64,000 nt of DNA from Neelides folsomi (GCA_034687125.1 JAQGBZ010000074.1:160940-224939), one strand, 5' to 3'. Shown: positions 13,471 through 23,228, counted from the stretch's first letter. The notes: generated from the sequence alone by a model not told the origin. Translations and numbers: made by a program.

Positions 13471-15255
13471 CGGCTGAGTTTTACTTATCCGACTCATATT
13501 TCCGAAAAAATTCCGGCAACTGCCGGCTGCCTTGACGGAAGTTGCCGTCTCATTACAAGAATACAAATTACGGGCTGAGTTTTACTTTTCCGGCCCATAT
13601 TTCCGGCAAATTCCGTTGATTACGGAATTTGCCAAATTTTAAGCAGTTGTCGGAAAGGCAGTTGCCGTAACGGCAATTGCCATAAATCCTAGGGAAAAAT
13701 TTCGACAATTGTCTAAATACGGCAATTTAGGCAATTGCCGTCAAATTTAAATTATTTATATATAATGAATCTTACGAATTTAATATTTTTAATTAACAAA
13801 ATTTCAAAAGTTTTACGGTAATATAGCATAATATTAAAATATATAAAAAACATTAAATCTTATCTCGAAATGAAGGTTCTATTCATTGTTACCAGGCTAA
13901 TTCATAAATACAATTTTTTTAATTTATTTTTACAACAGATAAAATTAATTATATAAACCATTTCTAAAAACGCAAATCTTAATGTTAGATATACATTATT
14001 TAAAAAAACATTTGATTTCATAGAAAAAATTGTGTTTTAAAAATGGTGTTTGTATACAGGAAGATCTAAATGAAGTGGGACTTAGAAATAATTCTAGAAA
14101 TGTGTTATATTCTCCTCTTAAAGAATTAATCCACTCTTCTTACAATTAGATTCAATCATAAGTTTTATAATAATTATAAAATTTGGTATTCTAATTGTGA
14201 AATATCGAATTTGGGAACAAAAGTTTAAGAATTTGGTTTTCTGGGGTCATGAAATAAGATTTAGAAATGTGTATATTTAGTTAAAAAATGCCCGACATGC
14301 CATTACATATAATACAGCATACAAAGTAATCCAAATTTTGCTTCTTTTTTAAATTAATGATTGATTAATAAATGAGACAAACTTTGGACCATCCTGTACA
14401 TTCAGTTTAGGGCAAATATTGGAGACAGGACTATCGACTAGTGGTAAGCTTCAGGGCCATTACTAGCGGACTATTTCTTGCGACATGATTTAAGTTAGGT
14501 TAAGTTAGGGAAGGTATGGTAAGCGGCAGACGCATACCATTTGTCAGGTGTCGGCTTACTTGCGCTTAGGGTTTTTAGTAATCCTAGCGTCGTTGGAACA
14601 AGCCGTTTGCGCTTGAAAGAAACCTTTGTAAGAACTTCCCAAACGTATGCTTGTACTCTCAAATTAAGAAATTAATGAAAGATTTACGGGAAAAGATTTA
14701 AAAAAATTAAACGATATCAAATGTTTTAATGCATTTTTAAAATAATGCTTATCTAAATATAAGACTAGCATTTTTAAAAGAAATGGTTACCTTATTATAA
14801 TGTACTATTAAATTTAGAAAATAATATGGATCAGCATTGATTAGGAAATAGTATACAAGAACTTCATTTTGAACTATTCAACGTTTTTAACATATTTTAA
14901 TATTATACCCTGTTTTTAGAGAAAAACTTGAAATTGCAATATCCGCAAATAATTTACATTGGTATCATGCTAAATTATTTACCGGTATTTGAATTTCCAG
15001 TTTTTCTTTAAAAAAGCAGGATATGATAACTTTTGTTAATTAAAAATATTAAATTCGTAAGGTTCTTTAAAAATAACTTAGGTTTGACGGCAACTGCCTA
15101 ATTACGGCAATTTAGGCAATTGCCTAAATTTTTCCGTAGGATCAACTGCTGCTGCAACTGCTTAAAATTGGGCAGTTGCCGTAATTTGTATTCTTATAAT
15201 GAGACGGCACCGGGCAACTGCCGGAAATATGGGCCTGATAAGTAAAACTCAGTCA
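13471..15255. mobile_element. 1.8-kb foldback element rich in GGCAATTGCC words
   Basis: The left arm, from 13471 (GGCTGAGTTTTACTTATC), matches the right arm read on the minus strand from 15255 (GACTGAGTTTTACTTATC). The match runs with gaps for about 300 bp, to GAATTTAATATTTTTAATTA near 13795 and 15040. ATTATT flanks both ends (13465-13470 and 15256-15261), a likely 6-bp target duplication. The arms are packed with the palindrome GGCAATTGCC (13672, 13730, 15115) and variants GGCAACTGCC and GGCAGTTGCC. The middle has no transposase; it carries an 82-bp mini-element and a GC-richer stretch near 14400-14650 with GTTAGGTTAAGTTAGGG. It lies wholly inside the pogo-like element, so it inserted later. 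Superfamily unknown. Confidence 0.65.
14315..14396. mobile_element. 82-bp TA-flanked mini-element, divergent
   Basis: The unit begins CAGCAT and ends ATCCTG, with TA on both sides (14313-14314 and 14397-14398). The arms share TCCAAA(G)TTTG and a central CTTCTTTTTTAAAT, as in the 77-bp unit at 10580. The left arm has about nine extra bases, so the pairing is imperfect. It lies in the middle of the nested foldback. Confidence 0.4.
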
Positions 15256-15704
15256 ATTATTCTTACGCATCTAATATTGATTTATATCAATACTTCCGAT
15301 ATAATGAACTTCAGTTTTAATTAACGAAATGGTCCGGTCCGTTCAAATTCATTACATACGGAGTCTACTGTACATAATGTTGTATTTTTAATTTTAATTT
15401 CCCCTATTAATACAATTTGTAATAGGTATGCATAATTTACTTATTGTTAGTTTAATGTTGAGTCATGAATAAGACAAAATTAATAATAAATATAAATATA
15501 ATAAGTAAATAATAAAGTATGTATTTATTACAATCGCAATCTAAAGGAAAATTCGCAACTTTAGAATATTGAATATTGGACAATTTTGAAGATACAGAGG
15601 TTTGATGCTGCGTGTGTCGTTGAGGTTTGAGGGTAAACGTCTGATCTGACCAGTTTCTTAGTTCGTTTCAGTTTTTTCATTCAATTTGACTTGACCATTT
15701 TAAA

Positions 15705-15806
15705 ATGGCACAAATAAAGGATATCGCTAATATTGAAATTCTCCCAACCGAAATTTTTGAACGCATAGTTAAATATTTATCTGCTGAATCTGCGAAAGTC
15801 CTCTGA
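15705..15806 (+). pseudogene. F-box N-terminal fragment (33 codons)
   Basis: An ATG at 15705 opens a 33-residue frame that stops at TGA 15804-15806. Residues 12-33 (EILPTEIFERIVKYLSAESA, then KVL) match the first half of an F-box, the Skp1-binding motif of ubiquitin-ligase adaptors, whose consensus starts LPxEIxxxIxxYL. The second half and any substrate-binding domain are missing. No later frame resumes the F-box, so I read it as a truncated gene or pseudogene. A TCAGTT initiator-like word lies at 15668-15673, 32 bases before the ATG, in a somewhat GC-richer leader. The right end of the pogo-like element is 330 bp upstream. The fragment could also be a first exon with an unseen splice before the stop. 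Confidence 0.45.
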
Positions 15807-16086
15807 CATTCTTCAACGCAAGCTTGAAATTGCATTTATTGTGACCTAAAGTAAATAATATTTTTCCACTCATAAATACTTTTAAACGCAAAACGCCCTA
15901 TTATCTGAAAGACGCAATTCAAGTGAGACACATATTTTCATATAATTCTATTTTTAATTTCAAAACAAACCATGGTTTTTGTGCAGTGCCATAAGAACCT
16001 GTGTCTCACTTGAATTGTGTTTTCCAGATATAGGTATACCTACATAAAATATTTATTTAATATACAATCTAATCGGTATGTAAGTA

Positions 16087-16350
16087 CTGTCCAAGTAATG
16101 GTTCTCCGTTGACCTTTTTTCTCTAAAATGGTTTCAAGTAAATACTTAGCAATTCAATGTTAAAAAAACTTTTATGTTATTTGCCTTCGTTACCCTCTTT
16201 TCTGTTTTCTCAAATTAAATAAACATTATTTCATCATATTTAATTCAATAGATTTCTTGTAATCATGCTTTTATAAGATATTTATGTCTTATCTGCGAGG
16301 AAAGAAGGTAATTTTAAAAAAAGGTCAACGGAGAACCATTACTTGGACAA
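16087..16350. mobile_element. TA-flanked inverted-repeat element, family A copy 1 (264 bp)
   Basis: The ends are near-perfect inverted repeats: CTGTCCAAGTAATGGTTCTC at the left, and the same with first base T at the right on the minus strand (20 of the outer 21 bases match). GTTGACCTTTTTT follows each. TA flanks both sides (16085-16086 and 16351-16352), so a Tc1/mariner-type transposase probably moved it. There is no coding capacity. Bases 16155-16329 are identical, in inverted orientation, to 17309-17483 in copy 2, although the outer ends of the two copies differ strongly. Confidence 0.8.
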
Positions 16351-16382
16351 TAAACGTAGGGGCTGATCTTGTTGCCATAAGC

Positions 16383-16903
16383 ATGACCATTTATAGCATC
16401 ATTTCTACAGGGTGTCCCATTATGCACCCAGTTTTCTTAATAAGAACTTTTTTGTTTATTAACGAATATTAATCAAAATTAAATGATAGACTCTTAATAT
16501 ATCAAGCTATAAATGACTAAACTTTATTTTGAGATTTGACCTCCGTTCACCTTAATGTAACACCATAACTAAATCTTCCACAGAGTCAACATGTTCCTAT
16601 TGAGATGTGTAAAAATACGTGCAAGTTGCAGGTCGAAAGTGGCGCTGCATTAAGGTCAACGGATGTCAAATCTCAAAATAAAGTTTAGTCATTTATAGCT
16701 TGATATATTAAGAGTCTATCGTTTAATTTTGATGAATATTCGTTCATAAACAAAAAAGTTCTTCTTGATTAAGAAAACCGGGTACATAATGGGCCACCCT
16801 GTATGTTAAATAACAAAAATTTCTAATTAAATAATTCGAAATAATAATACAGCCCAGTTCAAATCTTGTTATTTAACATAGAAATGATGCTATAAATGGT
16901 CAT
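16383..16903. repeat. 38-bp inverted repeat whose left arm is split by an element
   Basis: The right arm, 16866-16903, reads on the minus strand ATGACCATTTATAGCATC, then ATTTCTATGTTAAATAACAA. The left arm holds the same bases in two parts, 16383-16407 and 16802-16816. The 394-bp element sits between them exactly at the TA, which is duplicated. The right arm is therefore an unoccupied reference for the left. The origin of the older repeat is unknown. Confidence 0.75.
16408..16801. mobile_element. 394-bp mariner-type foldback, TA insertion proven by an empty site
   Basis: The left end is CAGGGTGTCCCATTATGCAC and the right end on the minus strand CAGGGTGGCCCATTATGTAC. The arms continue for about 165 bp with few differences, then a short GC-richer loop. 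TA flanks both sides (16406-16407 and 16802-16803). No protein is encoded. The mirror arm at 16866-16903 carries the same flanking sequence with a single TA and no insert. Confidence 0.85.
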
Positions 16904-16964
16904 ACACCGATGAGATTGTATATAAATTCATAGATTTTAATGAAATATCTGATAGTTTATTTAC

Positions 16965-18597
16965 AAGTGTTTTTGTGAAGGGACGAACTAAATTGAAGAT
17001 GATTCGCACCAGTTTCTTGAAATGTGCGTGTTTACCAAGTTTCCAGGGTGGAGTGAATTAACTGTTAATCCATGAATTGACCAACGTCGGTTAAGTTCAC
17101 AAGCAATTAAAACATGTTGTTGTAGGGATTCAATGAGTAGAAATATCTTCCTGTTTTTGGAGAAAGGTATTCATCGCCAATGTTTTCTCTTGTCATAAAT
17201 GACATTCTAATAAAAATAAATATTAAATACTTTTGTATTATTAAAATAATAATTTAGAATATCTAAAATTTTAATATCGCCTAAGTGCTGGCAAAGTCAT
17301 ATTTCTGTGTTGACCTTTTTTTAAAATTACCTTCTTTCCTCGCAGATAAGACATAAATATCTTATAAAAGCATGATTACAAGAAATCTATTGAATTAAAT
17401 ATGATGAAATAATGTTTATTTAATTTGAGAAAACAGAAAAGAGGGTAACGAAGGCAAATAACATAAAAGTTTTTTTAACATTGATCATTGAATTGCCATG
17501 TGATTTTAGTAGTTGTAGTTACTTGAAGCCAATTTAGAGAAAAAAGGTCAACACAGAAATCTGATTATGCCAGTAAATGACTCAATTGTTTTAGGTTTTT
17601 ATATTATTTAAAATACATACTATAAGTAAATATGCTATACCTGTGTGACTCGGAAGATACGAACAAACTCTCGGTGATTTTGATTAGAATAAAACATCCT
17701 TGAGCAAAGTAGCAAAGTAAAATTGACTTAGATGATTTATTTGGAATGTAGTTTCAATAGTTTCCCTGGATAACAGGAAGTCCATAAACACCAGCATTCA
17801 GAATTAAAATATTCAAACTCCTAAAATATTGTGAATAACTTGTGAAAATGTTATTTTAAGATTGAAAATTTTAAATTTTATGAACGTGCTATCTTAAGAA
17901 CATTTTATTTAATTCGCTACTTGTATTTGAGATTGACTTCAATTGCATAGTTCCTGACTGTTTGTAGGGATGAAAGAATTGATGACCCAAATGACAAATT
18001 CACTTTTGATTCCAGGTCTTACAATCTCGATTTTTTCAATGGCTTCTTTGGTTTTCTTCTCGTCTCTACAAGAAAAAATTACTTCACAGCCCATTAACGC
18101 CAATGATCTTGCAGTCTCAAATCGTATAAAAAATAAAAGAATAAAATTTATTTTAAATGTTTTGCAATAATTTATGGTATTTGAAATAAATTTAAAAATT
18201 TAATCACCAATTCCACAATTGGCCCCTGTAATTAAAGCTACTTGTTTTGAAAGGTCAATCCCTTGAAGAACTTTCAGTTTTCAGCGCTCTTCAATAAGCA
18301 TTAAACAGTTTTTAAAGTCATAAAGGAATTTTTTGTTTCACGAGGAAATGCAAGGCGAGGATCTGAATCTGTCACTTGAATAGAAACCGAATTCTCGTAT
18401 GCTGTGTCTCCTCCTTCGTTTACTTTCATCGTCCATCCAAATGGGAGATCTAAAAAGGATTTTAAACATTTAATGCACATGTTTAGATTTTAAATTGGCA
18501 TGTTTTTAAATGAAATGATTAAATACTAAAACCCTCAGAGACGATTTTTCTTTTTCCTGAACCTGGATGTTCCCAATGTGTCAATTGTATGGAATGA
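16965..18597 (-). pseudogene. WWOX-like (WW domain oxidoreductase) pseudogene, partial
   Basis: Minus-strand exons can be traced at 18597-18533, 18449-18208, 18123-17921, 17820-17641 and 17206-16965, mostly with GT/AG borders and introns of 83-100 bp (434 bp for the last, which holds a transposon). In order they give the WW1 tail (THWEHPGSGKRKIVSE), WW2 (LPFGW ... DPRLAFP), the SDR cofactor loop (LQGIDLSKQVALITGANCGIG), FETARSLALMGCEVIFSCRD, SLNILILNAGVYGLP, IETTFQINHL, VSSESHR and LTVNSLHPGN. This order and the DPRLAF motif are specific to WWOX, a cytosolic or mitochondrial SDR protein that acts as a tumour suppressor in mammals. It is dead: the acceptor at 18124 reads AC instead of AG, exons 18449-18208, 18123-17921, 17820-17641 and 17206-16965 each carry frameshifts or stops, and the catalytic YxxxK site is lost (YNNMF). 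The first exon and the C-terminal exons are absent. Introns remain, so it is a decayed or duplicated gene, not a processed copy. Confidence 0.85.
17288..17573. mobile_element. TA-flanked inverted-repeat element, family A copy 2 (286 bp)
   Basis: The ends are CTGGCAAAGTCATATTTCTG and, on the minus strand, CTGGCATAATCAGATTTCTG, each followed by TGTTGACCTTTTTT (18 of the outer 21 bases match). TA follows the right end (17574-17575); the left flank is TG, perhaps a mutated TA. It lies inverted relative to copy 1, inside the 434-bp intron between the last two traceable exons of the WWOX pseudogene. It has an extra GATCAAT beside the shared 175-bp core. Confidence 0.8.
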
Positions 18598-19357
18598 CTA
18601 TAAAACATTATGTTATATAATAAAAATAATTAGATTGTATATTGTTTATTGACTTATTGTGTTTAAAGCAAAAAAAATTCGAATTTTTATTTAACCAAAC
18701 AACGTAAACAAAATAGGGAATCAAAATTAAATGAATCAATTTAAAAAATTGACAAAAATGATCTTTTTTGATTTGCCATTGCAGTACGCGCGTTTGAATT
18801 TAATTTTAGAACGCGAATTAGAATACGATGAACTAAAATTCTCAGATTGCCTTTTATATATTAATGTTCCAATTTATTGAGCAGGAGCTTTAAAGAACTG
18901 TCGAGGGTTGTTGAGAAGTAGAAGTGACAGTGTTTTGAAATGATTCATGAGCAAATCACAAAATAAAATTTTAATTGATGAATACAGTATGGGTTATTAC
19001 CCAGATAAATCCATTTATTTTTATAACAGGTAGAGATATTCACAGTATCATAAATTGGGACACTTGAATTTGATAAACCCGCAAATAATTTTCAATGAGA
19101 CAATATTAATTATTATTTAGTTTTTAGGTTAGGTTTTATAGATATTAACATTATATTTAAAGCAAAATACGATTCTTAGGATTCTCTTTTATTATTCTTG
19201 TTTTATTTAACAAATTCTTTTAATTGATTATAAGCAATTCATTTAATTTATGGAGTCCTATTAAGTCATTTTAATATAGTATAACGATATAAAATGTTCA
19301 GCTTACAAGAAAAGAGTAGATAATAATCACTCACAGACTTAGCAAATATAGGGAAAT

Positions 19358-19594
19358 TAAGACCATCATTAGGAATGATAAAATCAAAGGAATTGATTTC
19401 ATCAATCCTAAAATTAAAGATCAAAGGAAAAATTTCAATTTCTTAAAAATCTTATAGGGCTTAACTAGGGAATTTCAACTTATCATAGGAGGAAAAGAAT
19501 GCACCAAGGATTAATTTTTTAAAACAAATTTTAATTAAGCTTTAAATTTTTATAAGAAATTTACTTGATTTCTTCATTCCTAATGATTGTCTTA
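19358..19594. mobile_element. Candidate 237-bp inverted-repeat element
   Basis: TAAGACCATCATTAGGAATG at 19358 is mirrored on the minus strand from 19594 as TAAGACAATCATTAGGAATG (20 of 21 bases). Inside, the match weakens. There is no clear target duplication and no coding frame. It lies in the probable 3' flank or 3' UTR of the ataxin-1-like gene. Confidence 0.4.
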
Positions 19595-19790
19595 TCCGTC
19601 AAATATATCTTAAGTCATTATACACTGTTACCTATATTAGTTCGAATAGTATATGGGCTATATACATAATAAACAAAATCAGTTAACTTTGTTGGAAATG
19701 CTTTTTTTAATTCCATTCAATTTATTCTTTAAAATAGATTATAAATACAGTATAAACTAGTCATTTTAATTTTAAAAATTAGACAATAAT

Positions 19791-19796
19791 TTTATT
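19791..19796 (-). terminator. Candidate poly(A) signal of the ataxin-1-like gene
   Basis: AATAAA on the minus strand, 288 bases past the TAA stop. In DNA this AT-rich the hexamer is common by chance, so this is only a candidate. Confidence 0.2.
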
Positions 19797-20084
19797 TTAA
19801 TTAATTCAAATATAAACAACATTTTTTCGGATAAGCCTAAGTTAGGTATAAATTCACTATTATATATATTTATGCTAACTTTGCGGGTTTGGTGCGAGAA
19901 ATAGATGTAATAGATCAAAGAATAGTTAAATATTTTAAAATCTACATAATAATTCTCCTCAAATATTCGACTTGAAATTAAACAGGAATCTTATGGTATA
20001 TAAAATTAAAAAGCATAAAATAATTTAAAGCTTGATTCCGATAAGATTTTCCTTATTATTTATATTCTTAATTAGAACAATTGT

Positions 20085-23000
20085 TTAAGACTTGGTCTCA
20101 ATCTTCTCTCCAGAAATGATAGCGGTTTGATCTGGCGGGGCCGACCATCGACGTCGTTTCGGACTGCATGGTCGATCGTTCTCATCCATCATTTTTTTAA
20201 CCGACATGGGAGAAGGTGGAGGCAACATTTTGAAATCCGCTGTAATCGTCGGTGGCGGAAGTGAAAGGACCGCAGGCCGTTTCCTCTGAGTCTTTATGGC
20301 AGGCTTCATAGAATTGGAATTATTTGAACTCCCAGGGCTCGCTTTGTTCCCTTTGGGCGACGAAAGAATTGATGAATTTTTCCTCCCTTTGGCTCCTTTC
20401 TCAACTCCTGTTGATTTGGGAATTCCCGCCGTTATCCCGCCGATGCTCCTCATGAGAGTAATGCAAATGTCACCAACAGCCAATTGAGAACATTGGAGTT
20501 GCAGATTCTTCTCAGTGTTGAGGGGTGAGCTCGAGGACCAACCGCGTCCCAATATAAAAAAAGGTTGTTCAGGTGTTGCTTCAATGACAACCTGTGAAAA
20601 AATTAGAAAGTAATTAGAAAATGCTATATGACAAGTTTATTTGTTTTGTATTTAAACAATTTTCACAACTATAGCATGCCTCATTCACATTCAATCTTTA
20701 CGTGAGTTTGAACAAACCGCTTAATTATTTCCAGCGATACGATTTTAGTTAAACGTTACTTTCAATTGTAGTATAGCATATGAAATGAATTATTTTATAA
20801 TTTAGAATAGAATAGATTTAAAAAATAAAATTCTTAAACAAAGTTAAATTAACCGAATATACTATAAGTTAAATGTTTAAAGATTGAAATTCTTTAAAAG
20901 ATTTAATTCAAATCTTTTTCTTGTAAAGGCTTTTATATATTTTGAATTTATCTTTGCATTAATACAACTAAAAGTAACAACAAATTAAATTCGTATCGCT
21001 GGAAATAATTACGCGGTTTGTTCAAACTCACGTAAAGATTAAATGTGAATGAGGTAAATTACAAATTAGCGAGCATCTATAGGTTCGAAAAATCATATGT
21101 GCGGCCTAGGAAACGCTTGTGCAAGTTACCATGTAAGCCCCATCATGAGCATTTTCAATATTATTTTAGCGGTTCATTCAAACTCATGGGTAAAGAAATT
21201 TAACTACATATCTAGGTATATAATATGATATATATTCAAATAATTAGGAAATTTTATAATTCTACCAATAATTAGTTTAATTATTCAGTTATGATATTAC
21301 AGATAGTAATAAAATTGTACAAACCTGATGCTTTGGAGATCCAATGGACAGTGTGACTTTGCTTAAATTGATCCCATTATCAACGTGGATTGAGAGGACA
21401 GTGCAATGTACTATTCGAATTGAGTCAACCAAGGCGGCGGCTGCATTGTGAAAGTCCTCCGTACGGAGATCCTCCACAGGACGAAGTTCTCCAGAAGTGA
21501 GTTGAATGAGCGATCCCTTTTTGAATGCTTCAATAAATGGCATCTTCTCTACAGGTACTGGCCCGCTTGTTCCATTCTTGACAACCTTCAGTGAGCTCGG
21601 CGTTGTCGAAGCTGATGGTAAAAGCGGCGATGACGGGGCGAAAGTGGGAACCGACGGTTGTTTGAAACATCCGTTCTGAGGGTTAGTTCCACTTAGGTAC
21701 TTGTTTGATTCTCCATTACTTTCCTTGTGGTTCATGGGAGGTGGAAGGGCAAAGTTCCACTCAATGCGAGGCCTTTTCGGAATCGGCGGTGGCAAATTTG
21801 ACCCCGGAGAGAGAGAAACTACATATTTAGATCCAGGTGAACTCACCCTGTTCGAATCCACAAGTATCCCCTGAGGCGGGTAGAGGCTTAGCAAACTCGG
21901 ACTCCCCCGCCGTTCATTTGAGAAATTGGTTGGGCTTTGACTTCGATCGTTGGGTGTTTCCGGTGACCGGACCAAAATCCGATGTTTCAAACTTCCCTCT
22001 TTTCCAAAAGGAACTTTCCCCACTGCTCCCTCATTTCCCTCTTCTTTGATCTCAAATTCGTGGTTCAAATTTTCTTCAACATTGTTGTTTTTTTCTCTAT
22101 TTGAATTTGACATTGAGAACCGCGGGACATGAGGCGGGTAGGTTCCAGATTTCAAATTAATTTTTCCATTACCAATTACAAGATTACTACTACTTGAGCT
22201 TGATGTAACACAAATGGGATTGTTGGTGTAATTCACCCTAGGCAGTTGGCTATTTAGAAAAGCATGATTGTTCGTCACTTGCACGTAGTTGTTGTTCCGT
22301 GTGTAGCGCTCTTCAATCATTTTCTGCTGTTGAAATTTACCCGTCGGTACTGGTGGGCTTAAATGATGAAGATGCTGCGGCGGGGACAGGTGGGGCAAAT
22401 AAGTTCCCACTCGGCTTGGTGGCGAGGGATCGCTCCTCATTGGCGACACCATTCCAGCCGTGAGATTTGAATGGAAATTTTCCAGGTACGAGGCCGCGGC
22501 CGCGGCTGAGTAGCTTGTAGAAAACAAATGCTGATGATATGGCATGGCTGCATAGAATCCAGGGCTCAAGCCATGACTATGTGGGGATGGTGGGGTCGGA
22601 ATATGAAATCCCCCTCCGCCGGAGTATAATCGCGAAGAGGTCAAGCCGTCACCAACAGGGATCTGGGCTGAGTAAGAATTTCCACTGTTACCAACAGGGC
22701 TCTGGGACTTAGGCGAGGCCGAAGAGCCGGGTGAGGGGCTCGAACAAGGAATCGGCATTGAAGAACGCCCGGAATAATTTGAACTACCTTCGGAAGGGTG
22801 GACCGAAGTATAGATAGGAGAATGGGCATCTTTTCGTGGGCTCCCTGACCCGTACAAGTGGTGATGCTGATTTTGCTGGTGTTGTTGGTGTAAATGATGT
22901 TGTTGGATTTGTTGCTGTTGCAATTGTTGTTGCTGGTGGTGATGTAAGTGATGCTTTTGATGGGTGTAAGGAACTGAGCGGGTTTTGTGAATGCCGTTCA

Positions 23001-23220
23001 TGTGCTGTTCTCCAGAGGTTCCATTTAAAATTGACCGCCGCTTCCCGCCGTCCGAAGCCAAAGGGCGGGATGATATAGGGAGGGAAGGGACTAAAAATTT
23101 CTGGGAATCGGCGGTCCGCCCAAGTCCCGTCATCCCTACGCTTGATTTGATGTGCGGGAGGGGGATGTGTGGGTGGGAGTGCTGGTTGCTCCCTCCGTTT
23201 AACGAACTCGTTGAGATCAT
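20085..23220 (-). CDS. Ataxin-1-like protein with AXH domain (two coding exons)
   Basis: Coding exons are 23220-21325 and 20591-20085, joined in phase 0 across a 733-bp GT-AG intron, giving 800 residues, close to human ataxin-1 (about 815). The start is the ATG at 23220: an in-frame TAA lies upstream in the same exon and no earlier in-frame ATG exists. A His/Gln-rich tract covers residues about 87-121, followed by a long Ser/Pro-rich region. The AXH domain spans about 561-680 (MPFIEAFKKGSLIQL, GELRPVEDLRTEDF, then EQPFFILGRGWSS and LAVGDICITL in exon 2). The C-terminal KRRRWSAP, with Ser about 782, matches the nuclear-localisation, U2AF-ligand and 14-3-3-binding motif around Ser776 of human ataxin-1. 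In animals AXH proteins bind RNA and transcriptional repressors such as Capicua; that role here is inferred from homology. The intron position within AXH resembles the human two-coding-exon layout. Expression is not shown. Confidence 0.93.
20679..21054. mobile_element. 376-bp foldback element in the AXH-splitting intron
   Basis: CCTCATTCACATTCAATCTT at 20679 continues through GTGAGTTTGAACAAACCGC and ATTTCCAGCGATACGA. It is mirrored from 21054 on the minus strand with two mismatches in about 64 bases. A weaker match extends the arms to about 100 bp. The loop is AT-rich without a coding frame. No clear target duplication is seen. In the pre-mRNA the two arms would pair into a long hairpin between the exons of the ataxin-1-like gene. 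Confidence 0.75.
21169..21195. repeat. Diverged partial copy of the intronic foldback arm
   Basis: GCGGTTCATTCAAACTCATG, followed by GGTAAAG, resembles the right arm GCGGTTTGTTCAAACTCACG, followed by TAAAG, in the same orientation, 115 bp outside it. It suggests an older or partial copy of the same element in the intron. Confidence 0.4.
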
Positions 23221-23228
23221 TTCTTCAT
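23217..23228 (-). promoter_or_regulatory. Four-codon upstream frame overlapping the ataxin-1-like start
   Basis: In the leader, ATG AAG AAA TGA (23228-23217) runs in another frame; its TGA overlaps the main ATG at 23220 as ATGA. Such an overlap could allow termination-reinitiation or lower translation. That effect is inference. Confidence 0.4.

Larger units (their letters stand above)
13060..15370. mobile_element. Pogo/Tigger-like non-autonomous element, interrupted by a foldback
   Basis: The left end reads CAGTTGAATCCTATTATAAT and the right end, read inward on the minus strand, CAGTAGACTCCGTATGTAAT. Subterminal ATAATGAA words recur on both sides (for example near 13074, 13093, 13152 and 15300), a style known from Tigger/pogo elements. 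TA follows the right end at 15371-15372; the left flank is TG, so one base of a TA duplication may have mutated. Without the 1785-bp nested insert (13471-15255) the element is about 526 bp and has no transposase. The pogo assignment rests on the end sequence and the TA target. Confidence 0.6.
18598..20084. other. AT-rich spacer between WWOX remnant and ataxin-1-like gene
   Basis: I see no gene. I searched the minus strand up to about 19400 for the missing first WW exon of the WWOX remnant and did not find it. The right part must include the 3' untranslated region of the ataxin-1-like gene. Confidence 0.5.

Noticed and set aside
14494-14511. AAGTTAGGTTAAGTTAGGG as telomere-like TTAGG repeat
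   Set aside because: Only two or three imperfect units inside a foldback; not a telomeric array.
17970-18170. 66-codon plus-strand frame
   Set aside because: It is the antisense of the WWOX pseudogene exon carrying FETARSLAL; the minus strand explains the sequence.
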